Below, piece after piece: positions 1-10,729 of a stretch of 64,000 nt of DNA. This DNA is from Hetaerina americana (Eukaryota > Arthropoda > Insecta > Odonata > Calopterygidae), in contig JAKTNV010000004.1 in NCBI GenBank assembly GCA_022747635.1, positions 84,611,552 through 84,675,551 of the forward strand, in the 5' to 3' direction. Numbering within the stretch: position 1 is the stretch's first letter; each line of letters opens with the position of its first letter. Under the pieces are notes generated by a model that was not told the origin of the DNA, did no database searches, and saw only the letters and a list, made by a program, of their open reading frames with translations. A program made the position numbers and the translations under genes.

Positions 1-383
1 ATATGCTTTTTTTGTTAAACCCAAAATAGAGTTCCTTCCGGCCCTCACAGACTCACGCCGAAAATAATGGCCAAAAAACTTGACTGAGGTAGAGTGAAAA
101 ACTGTACAACTGTATCATGCTGTAGCTGTTTAATGTATTTTATGGATAGGAGCTATAGCATGCTTTTGCTTTGAAGACTTATTTTTTGACTTCATTTTGT
201 GAAGTACATTTTTCTTCAAAATTCTCTAAAGAGGTTTATTTCGCAAGATACCCTGGGTTAATAAAGATTGTGGCTTATGACCGGTCAAAAATTGAACCTG
301 ATAGCCTCAATTTCGACCAAAATAAGAAGGCACTCTCCTATCCTTCTTCCCTTCGAGTACAATGGATCGTTCATTCGTTTGGG

Positions 384-1290
384 CTATGAAATTATTAGAT
401 GAGACGACAAAGAGGTGGAAAAGTCATCGAGCGGGCCGATATTTTGGTCTCCTTGAAACTTTGAAAGTTGAAAGAGTGGATTGATGGGAGAATCCACTAG
501 AGGCATGAAAAGGGCGACAGTTGAGTGAACAACAAACAAATCTGGCGAAGAGAAGAGGGGTTTGGTGGTTGGGGTCAAGAGAATAAGAGTGTCGCAAGCC
601 GAGACAGATGCGGCTGCGTTGGGGATGGGGTGTAAAGGGAGAGGAGGGAGGGTATCGGCTTTTGAGGCCGGCCGCAACAAAAGAAGCGTCTCGGCAGGAA
701 AATTGTTTGCGGAGTTGGGGTGTGTCCTCGCGGAGAGGAGAGGCCATGGGACGCGCTCGAACAACTCAATCGCTGGCCGTTGTCGGGGAACAAAATAAGG
801 CACAAAAGGGGTACGACAAGGTCCCCCCCTCCACTTGCGCCCTAGATGGCATACCACCCTCAACCCCACTGTGGATGAGTCAATCCCCCCTCCCCTTTCC
901 TTGATCCCCTGAGTATGAGCAGTGTGTGAATCGGTGGATGTGTGTTTGAGAAAGGGAGTGAGCACTATTATCCTCACAGGGAACTGGCCATAAAAGGGAG
1001 CATCCGCCGCTGGTAGAAGAAGTGAGCGAAGACGAGGAGGAGGGGATATCACGAGAACCAAGTTTCGGTTCCGGCAATCGAAGTAGGAAATGTGGGGGGA
1101 GGGGAATCTCAAGCTACGTCGTTGTCGGAGTCGAAGGCCCTTTTTTGGAGGCAATCCGGGCCTTGAGTATTGTGTGACTGTCGGAAAGGGGTCAGAGGAA
1201 GTGGGGTGGTTGGAGGTGAGTCGCCACCCATGTCACGTAGTGGATGATGAGTTAGGAGTGGTATGGTGCACAAAAGGATAAATATTGCTT
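384..1290. other. GC-rich segment with a long open frame
   Basis: This stretch is much richer in G and C, and in CpG, than its surroundings. On the minus strand one frame stays open for 256 codons (1154 to 384), but its first codon is TTG and the only in-frame ATG lies near the 3' end. The implied protein is rich in Pro, Ser, Arg and Leu with no recognisable domain. Shorter frames are open on both strands across the same bases, which is what GC-rich DNA with few stop codons gives by chance. It could be an unmethylated promoter-type island, an exon without its own start, or neither. I do not call a gene. Confidence 0.3.
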
Positions 1291-1456
1291 CTATGTACCA
1301 AAGGGATATAAATGTAGTATGTGAGTCTTAAAAAAGAGTGCCTAATTTGCTGCAGGAGTGCAATATCTTGAAGGGGTTGCAGAGGAAATAATGGAAGAAG
1401 ATTAATACGAATACCTGACGTTGCTCTTTCTTATCGTTATTTAAGACATTTTCATA

Positions 1457-2711
1457 CAAGGCTAATCCCAGAAGTACCCGACCCAACAAAGAAGGCAAAA
1501 ATTATGGGAAAAATTGTATTTATTTTTCAAAATATTTTGCTTTCAACTCTAAATACTTTTCCCAGTGACGTTCAACAAGTACAATACCCTTTTTATAATA
1601 AGAACTGTCTTGCTCCTCAAAATAGCCATTAATTACCGACATCACTTCTTCACGGTTGGAAAATCTTTGGCCGCCGAGGGGTTTTTTCAAGTTTGCGAAC
1701 AGAAAAAAACCTGAGGAGGCTACACCTGGCGAATAGGGTGCCTAAGGTAGCCATTTAAACTTTAATTCATAAATTTTGGCCATTGCAATAACGGTTTTTG
1801 ATAGCTGGTGCATTGTCTTGAGGAAACAACACTTTCTTCTTAGCCAAGTGCGGCCAAGTTCGCATAATACTCGCTGTTGATAAATTTTCCTTTTTCAAGA
1901 TACTCAATGAAAATTATCCAACGTGCATCCCAAAAACCCCACGCCATGACCTTGCTTGCAGATCTGCTTGCGGTCTTCGCCTTCTTTGGAGGTGGTTCAC
2001 CCTTTTGAATCCATTGTCATGATTGTTCTTTTGTCTCGGGTGTGAAGTAATGGACCTTGTTTCATCCATGATTATGAAATGGCGCAAAATTCTGCTCTGT
2101 TGCTGTGAAACTTTGCTCTACACTCAATTAAAACATCTTCACGACACTGGTTTTGCTCGATTGTGAGCAAACGTGGCACCCATCTTGCACACAGCTTTCT
2201 CATGTCCAAATTTTCAGTTAATATGCAATGTACTGCACTTTATGAAATGCCTACTATATTGGCTAGCTCGCGCACTTTCAGTCAATGAGTATCCAGTATC
2301 ACTTTGTGGATTTTCTTCACCGTATTTGGAGTCATCTCATTTGGTCGACCAATGCGATGCTCGTCCTGGCAGCTCTTTCGGCCTCGTTTAAACTCTGATT
2401 CCCAATATATTACTGCTGTAAGCGAAGGATCAGACTCACATAGGGTAGAATCCAGTCCAGCTTCTATATTGGTTGGGCTGAGGTCTTTCAAATAAAAGTA
2501 TTGTATCAGATAACGATGACTGATTTTCTCAATTTGCACGAATTCATTGAAAACGTTCGCTATTGATGGCTGCTAAACAAATATTAAAAAACGTAGCGTA
2601 TTCATACCTTAAACATATGCTTTATAAAATGCATATATTCTAATACAGTGATATTTTTTAACCAATACCGCCATTTCTAGGTCAGGCCGGGTACTGCTGG
2701 GCCTTTCCATG
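1457..2711 (-). mobile_element. Old full-length mariner transposon
   Basis: A 1255-bp element, close to the usual 1.3 kb of mariner. Imperfect terminal inverted repeats of about 32 bp share the block CCCAG-n-AGTACCCG at both ends. A TA dinucleotide flanks each end (1455-1456 and 2712-2713), the target duplication typical of Tc1/mariner elements. Between the ends, in minus orientation, lies a degenerate transposase. The TIRs differ at several positions and the gene carries stops and frameshifts, so the insertion is old and immobile. Confidence 0.85.
1520..2539 (-). pseudogene. Mariner transposase pseudogene
   Basis: Reading the minus strand, the N-terminal helix-turn-helix region is recognisable (2539-2282; YLKDLSPTNIEAGL, then a GRPNEMTP block like the mariner linker). 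It is followed by a MDET stretch with the first catalytic Asp, a HYFTPETK-like stretch, FWDARWIIFIEYLEKGK, and KKKVLFPQDNAP with the second Asp. The third catalytic position is SGFFLF where active relatives have SDFFLF, so the last Asp has become Gly. The C-terminus ends in YLELKAKYFEK and a TAA at 1520-1522, a normal mariner ending. Several frame changes and stops separate these blocks, and no good ATG remains. It cannot encode active transposase. Confidence 0.82.
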
Positions 2712-2713
2712 TA

Positions 2714-5249
2714 GGTTTTGGAAAAATATAGCAGGGTTGTTCCATCTTATGGAGCTTCATAATTAGTACATAGTATAAGATCCCGAAAGGTATGGAATGC
2801 TTATTTAATGTTATCTATAATCAACAGTATCCGTTTCCTTCCTTGTCTAAAAGGCAGTAGTTTCCAAATCATATAATCGGGAGACGTTTGCAATGTACCA
2901 ATTGTAACCAATCTAATTGATTGCTACTGGGATTACTAAATGTTGATCTGATTTCTTTTCTCCACACATTTGCCATTATAATGGTCCTTAGGTGCACACA
3001 TTGTGTTCACTGTGGTGAGTAAAACATTTAATTAATCCTCGTATTTAATATTGTCATAACTTAAGATTACCAAAATTAATGTAATAAATCTGCCTCAAAT
3101 GGCCGCAGCTTACTCAAGAGCTTGAGAAAAATTTATAGCTCGCAAAATATGCCAAGTATTCGTAAAAAGAGATGACAGAAAGCAATTTATTATGTGAGCA
3201 CTGGAGAATTTTTTGGCAGTGATCATGGTTCGTCCAAGGGGAAAACCATCATTTAAATAAATATTGCAGATAGGGTACTTTTGTCTTTATCTCTGCATCG
3301 TATGCCCTTTCGATAAAATCATATATTTAATTTTTTATTACTTGTCATACCTTAACTAGATTTGCAGTACAATTAAATTCTGACAAGCTTTTTAGCAAAA
3401 TTTTTTTGTAAACTTGTTATTTGAGAATATTGCAGTCCTTTACCAGCATCAAATCATTTCCTTATTAACACTTACTTTGGTACATTCAATGTATAATTTA
3501 ATCTACTTTAAATTTTATTTTCACTTGAAACAAAACTTGTACGAATGTACGAATTTTTATTGCACACTTCCACTCGTACAGTAATTCTTACATTATTTCA
3601 AAAATCTGATGAGAGGTTTTCCACGCATTCCGCATGGTATCTTCTGCTTCTCATTTTTAAGAGAAATATTTCCTGTTCCTAATATTATTCATCATTGAAA
3701 TAATTTTTCAAATTTGAAATTAAATATAACTTTAATTTGTTGCCGTTTTCGTTATTCATGATGCCGGAAACAGTGTAAGTAAAATTATTTTGTGCCTGAA
3801 AGTCCAATAGTTTCCACCTCCAAGTTTATTTCGTGCTGCCTCGAAACAGTTTATCATGACAGTCAAAATATTTTATTTTCTATTAAAACTACTGGGGAGG
3901 ACATTTGTGTAAAGTAGCCATTTCCGATCTCCTTAAATTTGCGTGGGTGTTTCCGAAAAGTAGTTATTAAATTACTTTCTATATAAATAGGTTGGCGCTA
4001 CGTTAATCAAGCGCATGCTTTTCTCAGAAATGAATTGAGATGTTAAATGACTTCAGCCTATTTTTAGGCTTCCGGTGAGTGATTATCCGTTCAAATGAAT
4101 GGTGTCCTCGATTGAGAAGTTTCTTGGAAAAGCGATCCAAATCTCATTTACAAATTGTAACAGTAAAAGGAAAGTTGAGTTCAGTCTTTAGGATAAGGTT
4201 TCTTGGGACAAAAACGTTTTGATAAATATTGGCACCACAAATCGACTTGGCTACTACAGTCATATCATCAGTACATACTCAGTATAAAACGTTCATGCAA
4301 TTATGGCCAGAAAAAATGTTACTCGTGCTCATAAAAATTGCGTATGCATAATCGTTTGTGAATTTTTAATGCACCAACAAATTTTTTGCACGAATGAAAA
4401 TAATTTAAATTATAGGCATCTCCGCAGGAAAACATGAAGATTTCTAAATTTTATTCTTCAAGTCAAGTTCTCTAATTTAAAATGGAAATAATAATCATGT
4501 AAACTTAGCCTAACTGCTACATTCTATAATAAAGCATGAAAATAATGCGGTTGCAAAAATTAAATCATTGAAGTTTAACTTTCCATTATAGACTGAATGT
4601 AATTTTTAATGAAATGTTATTCATACAAAACTAACGCAAGTAAATAAAGCGTGCTTATTCTAACATTGTAGTGAAGATATGCGTGACTCATTTCATGAAT
4701 TCGCGCAAACAAACACCGTATGCTTGCCGACTTAAATGTTAGGCTGTATTGACACCAGATAGCGTGATAAGCTTTCCTTCGTACTTTCACTAGGAATGAA
4801 TTGCCGTTGCTTTCTCAAAATAAATCGTAAACTAGGCGTTAGAAACGTTATAAATTAAATATTAATATTCCTTGTGGCATTACTAATATTAATAATAGCT
4901 CCACTGTAAGTTCTCAAACCCAAGAAAGATTAAGATCACAGCCAAGATTATTTTGAGGCATATTAACGTAAAGTTGTTTTGATAACCGTCGCTGTAATGA
5001 CACACTTAAAAAAACTCTCATTGTACTCGTCATCACATTTTGTGTAAGGTGTTAAAAAAGTAGTTCTTCTCATATCATGTCCTTATTTGCGCTTCTCCTA
5101 TTCGCTCTCTTACTGTCCAGTGATTCTCAGATGACCTTATGAGTCAAAACTTTTGCATGTACAGCAAGAGAAAACATATAGATATATAATTTGAAAGGAA
5201 AAATCTATTTTCACTACATTTCTTCTATCTTCCTAATGCAACCACTCCT
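2714..5249. other. AT-rich DNA, nothing recognised
   Basis: No open frame of note, no terminal repeats and no recognisable element. Ordinary AT-rich intergenic or intronic sequence as far as I can see. Confidence 0.4.
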
Positions 5250-6795
5250 GATTGAAATACCTTCACGATGTTATTTCCATCTTCCAAGGCTCGTGCTATC
5301 AACCTGGTATTCTTCCCACTCCAACTAAGCCACACACTGCCTGGCCGAGCTGGAAGGACGTTAAGCGCTGCCTATACCTCCTCATACCTTGGCGTATGCT
5401 CCCCTCTTTGTTCCCTGGAGAAGCAGTAAATTTACTCTTTAATATAGAGTGCCACAAAAGACCTTGTTTCAATTGCTAAGACGAAAACAATTCCCCCATG
5501 ACTCAATTTGGATACGCATACATTCTCGATAGCGATAGTCTCGCTTAGTGCCTCTACAATTCTATTCTAAACAAGTCTTTTCTAATGAAAACACTAGGTG
5601 CCTTCATTAAATTACTTCTGCGTCTTAAATTGCCCATTTTTCGTGAGTGAGGGTCTACCGTCGTAATTGTGCGGTGTCTATTTCGATCTGGCATTTTCAA
5701 CCCCAAGAAATTCTGGTCTTTTTAATCAATCACCGCCCGTTATCCCCGACGGATTTCAAATGTATTTTCCTATAAGTATTTTTAGCTGTGGGACCAGAGG
5801 CGTCAATTTCTCAATTTCTTTTGAGACTGCCTTACGTCTACATTCAATTTCCCAAATCACTCGTAATCACTGCTTTCCTCTTAACTGTAATCACTGCCTA
5901 ACCCAAGTGGAGACCGATTCTCGGTAGGTTTTCCAATACCTCTTTAAAATACCAACTCCATCATTTTGGGGGCACCGTTGGTCTAAGTCTTATGTACGTA
6001 CAGGTATATAACTGAGCTTTCTCCCTCTCGGTGCTATTAAGTGCCTCAATGAATTTCTGCTTTTATCTTGTAACTTTTCTTCCTCAATGGAAACCCACCA
6101 ATTTGATCCCCATTCATAAAGCTGACACAAAAACTGACGAGTCTGTCGTCAGAACCCCTGTGTATCATTCTTCCTTCTCTCGCTTGGATGATTGTTTTGA
6201 ATCACTTCTACTATTTTAAGTCTCCTTTACTGACTATCAGACATCATGGCTTCCTTCCTGGCCGATCATTTGTGATAAACTTAGCAATCTTTTAGAGCCA
6301 TACTCTGAATTCAATTACAAACTCGATCCAGCCTGACGTCATCTTTCTCGATTTGTCCATAGCTTTCGAATCTCTTAACCTTCATTGCTTCAGTTTGCGG
6401 TATAGCATCCATGGAAAAATTTTATGAACACCTTGTCCAGCAATCTTAGTGACAGAAACCAGTAAAAGAAAGCGGGTAAAGGTGTTTGGTTCGTTATCCA
6501 CCAGGTCACCATAGACACCAGAGTTCCCTATGGCCTTGTCCTAGGGTCACATCTTTTTAATTTTTACATCAATGCTCTAACTTCCTTATTCCTTTACTCC
6601 GAAGCTCACATCTTGCCTTATACTGTCGGCTGAAGGACATTTAGAAATATTCGTAATGCTGCAGACTTTTACAATCAGGATGCTCTTAATATAATACGAG
6701 GGTCATCCGGAAAGTAGTACCCGTTCGTGAAATAAAGACACAAAAGTAAATATTAACAAACATAAAAAATTTTATTTGAAAGAGGATACTTTAAA

Positions 6796-6910
6796 CTACT
6801 TCTCAACATAATCTCCAAGCAAATTAAGGCATTTGTCATAACGTGTGACAAGTTTCTGTATTCCTGCTGCATAGTCCTTCGCCGCCAGCTCATTGAGATA
6901 CGCGAGGGAC
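6796..6910 (-). pseudogene. Mariner transposase, C-terminal remnant
   Basis: In a different minus frame from the N-terminal fragment lies LAYLNELAAKDYAAGIQKL followed by VTRYDKCLNLLGDYVEK and a stop. This matches the standard mariner C-terminus (GIQKL..R..KC...GDYVEK). The join to the N-terminal part lies around 6905 and is out of frame, which dates the loss of coding to the deletion itself. Confidence 0.8.
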
Positions 6911-7288
6911 CCATCTTGCACAAATTTTTGCATAATGCAAATGGTGTTTAACAATTTCATGAACAATTGTTCGAGAAACATTGGGAAAATGCTCACAGAT
7001 GTCATCAATTGTGACGCGCCGATCGTTCCTCACGAATTCGTCAACTGAGCTCACCAGTTGGTCTGTAATGACAGACGGTCTCCCCGAACGCTCATCGTCG
7101 TGTGTGTTCCCCCTCCCCATGTTGAAGTTGCGACACCACCGCCGAACAGACGACTCGTCCATTACATTGTCTCCATACACCTCCTTTAATTGGCGATGAA
7201 TATCACATGGGCGAACGTTTCTTGCATTGAGGAATTTAATCACTGCCCTCACTTCACAACTGGCGGCGTTCTCAATTTTTTTAAACAT
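6890..7288 (-). pseudogene. Mariner transposase, N-terminal fragment (132 aa)
   Basis: An ATG at 7288 opens a frame of 132 codons. It begins MFKKIENAASCEVRAVIKFL and includes GDNVMDESSVRRWCRNFNMG (first helix-turn-helix), HDDERSGRPSV (GRPS linker), DDICEHFPNVSRTIVHEIV (second helix-turn-helix) and KICARWVPR. That is the complete DNA-binding half of a mariner transposase. It ends four codons after WVPR, where the catalytic domain should begin, because the deletion junction shifts the frame. No DDE/DDD triad is present. If expressed it could bind element ends without cutting, which is an inference only. Confidence 0.85.
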
Positions 7289-8324
7289 TGTAAACAATCA
7301 CAGAAACAACACAGGCAATGCTAGCGTCACGCAACTTGGCTCAGAGAAGGCAGACAAGCCACTGAAGCTATCTGACCTCGTCCAGTGGCTACTCGCGGCG
7401 TCAGCACTTCATGCGGCACGAACGGGTACTACTTTCCGGATGACCCTCGTATCAAAACGGTGTGATTCCTGGAAGCGCTACTTCAAGCCATCTAAATCCC
7501 AGTTCATCTCCCTAAAATAATCTCGTTTTAACTTCAACGACATCATTAAGTCCATGCTATTAAATTATGAGCCCTCATTTAAGGATCTGGCCATATTCAG
7601 ACAGTTAATACTAAAGCCATATCTCTCCTAGACCTCTTATATACCACTTGAGGGAAATCAGAGGTCCCTTAACGCTAACCTAGTACTTTTCCCTACGAAC
7701 AGTTTCTCTTCCAGTTATTTCGTTTGTCCTTCCTATTTGATTAATGGAAGTTCCATCTAATCTCAATACTCTTAGTAATGTAAATTATTTATTTTTTGTG
7801 CAAAATTGAAATGCAGATTCCCCCATTTTTGCACTATGCTCACCGACGCCATTTTGTCTTAAATTTACATCTGTGATCATCTAATCACAGACATAAAACA
7901 GATTTAAAGTCCATTTATGATACTCCTAATTCCATCATTAACATTCCTAAACGGTTTTTCAAATATACTGGAGAGTACCTTTTCGACCTATCCTAAACCA
8001 CTCCTTACTCTATACGCCCGTTCCTATATTATCACTCACTAACCCCTCGCTATTCTTCTGCTTCTCTTTTCTCTTTAATTTTAATTTCTCAGAGAATTTA
8101 TCCCTTTTCTTTACCTTTAAATTACTTCGCCATCTAAGCTCTATCTAATATCTCCGAAAAGTACTTACACCCTTCTATTTCAGTATTTTAAAATATTTTT
8201 ATACGGTTCTTGCTGATATTGCGCTGTGTGCGAATTTAATTCTATGTTTTGTTTTATGTCCCTCTATAAATTGGCAATATTTCTGAAGGAGGAGAAGGTT
8301 ATTAAATTGATAATGAATGAATAT

Positions 8325-8655
8325 GATTTTCACGTCAGTATGAATGCTTCTCTGTAAGAGGAACCACACATTTATTTGGAAAAGTATCGTGACATCGGAA
8401 AAGTATTGACAATATCAAGAAACATCTGCATGAAGAAGTGTTTGTTAGTCTTATCTTTGGATATAAAAGGTTAGAGTGACTAACTGTTTTGTGGCTAAAC
8501 TGTGATTCATTTTCCAAATTTGTGATAACCATTAGTGAGCAATCATAATTATTATTAGCAGATAGAAAGTCAATGAAATAGTTTCGAGAGGTAACGGTAG
8601 GCCAAGAAGTTAATGAGTGAATATATCGAAGAAGATCTCAGATGAACACAAATAA
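8325..8655. other. AT-rich DNA, nothing recognised
   Basis: A short unassigned stretch between two LINE remnants. Confidence 0.4.
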
Positions 8656-8660
8656 GAGCT

Positions 8661-9440
8661 TATTTTATTTTTTATTTTATTACCTTGCAATCCATCTCTA
8701 GGGTGTGTGATGGGGGTGAATGCCCATCAGGTTAATTTTGACCAGAACATGACCCTACCGCGGTCGGACAATGTTATTCTGATCCCTCATCGTTCTTGGA
8801 GAATATTACATCTTTGATCCATCTGTTTTACTTTTAATCTCTCTAATTTTATTGACATGATGTTTCCTACCGTACTACGATGGCGGTAATACTGCATTTT
8901 CAACATCACTGCTAAAGAGACGTCCTTCCAATTTATACAAGATATTTAATCTGTAATTTAACCATTGAGTGATTCCCGGCCTAGCTCCTCTGATATTTTG
9001 GGTGCACTACTAAGTTTATCATAACAACGTTTTACAAATCTAGCTCCTCCACGCTGCATCCGATTCAGTTCGGCAATCAATCCAACTTCTTGAGGGTCCC
9101 ATATAATAGATGCATATGCTAAATTAGACCAGCGAAAGATAACATTTCCCTTTGACATTTTCATCACATTTACCCATTACTCTTCTAATAAGTCCTAATT
9201 TTTTTTGTTATCTTGTCCATATATTCCCCACATGTGTTTCATCCAGGAGATATCGTGAGTGAGGGTAACTCCTGGGTATTTAATTGAGTCTACGCATTCC
9301 ACTTTGGTGTTCACGATGCAATTGACGTTCGGGAGGGAATATCCCTTTTCCCAAAAATTCATCACTACGTCTTTATTCAAGATCAACATAGTATGTATGA
9401 AGCAACGTGTGAAGGTGACAGAGAAAAAATAAATATGCAC
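8661..9440 (-). mobile_element. 5'-truncated CR1/L2-like LINE, decayed
   Basis: Minus-strand fragments of the C-terminal part of a LINE reverse transcriptase. They are NFWEKGYSLPNVNCIV and SIKYPGVTLTHDISW (9440-9195), then YASIIWDPQEVGLIAELNRM and RGGARFVKRCYDKLSSAPKI (9167-8958). These align with FWNKGSE, QVKYLGVVLTPRLSW and EYAASIWDPWEKIWQKELDK in the intact LINE at 18.4-23.3 kb, so both belong to one lineage. The 3' end also matches. An ACCCCC...CACAC...TTGCAAGGTA block (minus strand, about 8725 to 8682) parallels the terminal hairpin of the intact element. The tail here is an A/T-rich AATAAAAT-type repeat (8661-8681). Frames are broken, so it is dead. Confidence 0.8.
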
Positions 9441-9444
9441 TGAG

Positions 9445-10055
9445 AATACAGTTTGAAATTTAATATCGCGAGGTTTTAAATTTTCTGAAAGAGCTTCAAA
9501 TCAATTGTTTTTGGCTTTGCTTACCCTGAAAGGGTACGAGAGTGAATGGTATAAAAGAATGAACGTAGTTATATTTTTATTGATATAAAATGTGGGAAGG
9601 AGAAAAAAGAAGAGGAAAAAATTGAATCTATCAGTGAGGTAAAGTCTATCTCCGACGATATATTTTGCTCCATATGGGGTGGTCTAGTCAACCTTTAAAG
9701 TGCGTCTGATCTAAAAGGGATTCTTTTCCTTGTTCAGAAGTAAATTCAAAAGTTTTATGCCCTTTTAAATATTTCCCTCGCTCACTCTTTATAAGCTTAT
9801 ACTATTTTAATATCGTCGACTAACTTCCCCAAAATGATTTCTTCTCGTTCTGACTTTTTATGAGTCTGACGGATCACTTTGAAGCCTTGCAAATGTCTTT
9901 TCAAAGACCTCTTTTTTTAAAATTACATTTCTTCAAATGTTATTTCAGAACATGCATCACATTTTGCATTCACCGTGTGTTCACGCTATTTAAGTGAGAA
10001 AGAAATATAACTCCAGTCATTTGGGATTGACGATAAAATACGATCAGAGTTTCGA
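9445..10055. other. AT-rich DNA, nothing recognised
   Basis: No coding or repeat structure that I can support. Confidence 0.4.
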
Positions 10056-10059
10056 CTAG

Positions 10060-10720
10060 CCTTTCTCGAGCGGTTCACCACTATGCGTACGGGGGGTTTC
10101 ATGGGGGAGGAACTGGGTGGGGGGGAAGAGGGCTGGAGAAGGGAAGGGTGGCGCACGCACATAGGCCCTAAAGCCCACGCTCAAGAGAATGAACGAGCGA
10201 CCAAACATTGACCCAACTCCGTTCAAACAAGAAAATTATGGATTTGGGATTTTGCAGTACTCCGGAAGAGCTTCAGATCGGTGGGAGTGAGCTGGGAGTG
10301 TGAGGATCCGGTGGTGTCACTAGGAGGGAAGGAAAGAGAGGCCTGAAAGCTCCCTGGTGACCCTTGAGACACCCACCCACACTCGCAGGCTCACATTTAA
10401 GGCGGGGAGATAGGCTAGAGATTACATGGCGGTCCTGCGCCCACTCCAAACGGACAGTACCCCTAACGCCTCCCGAGGGACGCGACACGCGTTAATCGCC
10501 GGCCGTGGTTTGAAGTGAGTGTTGCGATAGGATCCGGTCCCTCCCGCTGGACCCGATTCCAGGCGCCCTATCCCTATCCCTTGGCATTGCTGACTCGATC
10601 GGAACCTCACTTCTTAATCCGCCATTCGGCCGAGGAAATTTCATACCCCCCTCTCCCTCTTTGTGAGATCGATGATCACGTCAGCATAATGATTAATGGC
10701 CTAGTTTTGGAAGGTTTGCA
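10060..10720. other. GC-rich segment
   Basis: Local rise in G, C and CpG against AT-rich flanks, with G-runs around 10090-10150. Several short frames are open on both strands, without recognisable domains. It could be a promoter-type island. No gene is called. Confidence 0.3.
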
Positions 10721-10729
10721 GAAATGAAG

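Larger units (their letters stand above)
6697..7449 (-). mobile_element. Mariner deletion derivative, copy 1 (753 bp)
   Basis: Perfect 33-bp terminal inverted repeats begin CGAGGGTCATCCGG and are flanked by TA on both sides (6695-6696 and 7450-7451). Inside, in minus orientation, are the first about 125 codons of a mariner transposase joined to its last about 37 codons. The central catalytic region is missing. A second copy at 37361-38113 has the same length and differs at only about five positions, so this deleted form itself was copied recently. It sits inside the reverse transcriptase pseudogene at 5250-8320, so it is the younger of the two. It would depend on transposase supplied in trans. 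Confidence 0.93.
5250..8320 (+). pseudogene. Decayed non-LTR retrotransposon, split by a mariner
   Basis: Fragments of a LINE reverse transcriptase appear in order on the plus strand, in shifting frames. They are a GPxG-V-like block near 5790, FLPQWKPTNLIPIHKADTKT at about 6073-6132 (the usual WK..xIPIxKK block), HGFLPGRS near 6246, DVIFLDLSIAFESLN near 6339 (the first catalytic Asp region) and VPYGLVLGSHLFNFYINAL near 6520 (the GVPQGSVLGPLLF block). After the inserted mariner, CDSWKRYFKPSKSQFISLK continues the thumb-side region at 7461-7517. The sequence from about 7520 to 8320 looks like an AT-rich 3' part ending in AATGAATGA-type repeats. Many stops and frameshifts are present. The endonuclease domain is not recognisable, and both boundaries are estimates. 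Confidence 0.65.

Noticed and set aside
6981..7199. Plus-strand frames inside the mariner copies (also 37645-37863 and 7227-7520)
   Set aside because: Antisense shadows of the transposase fragment.
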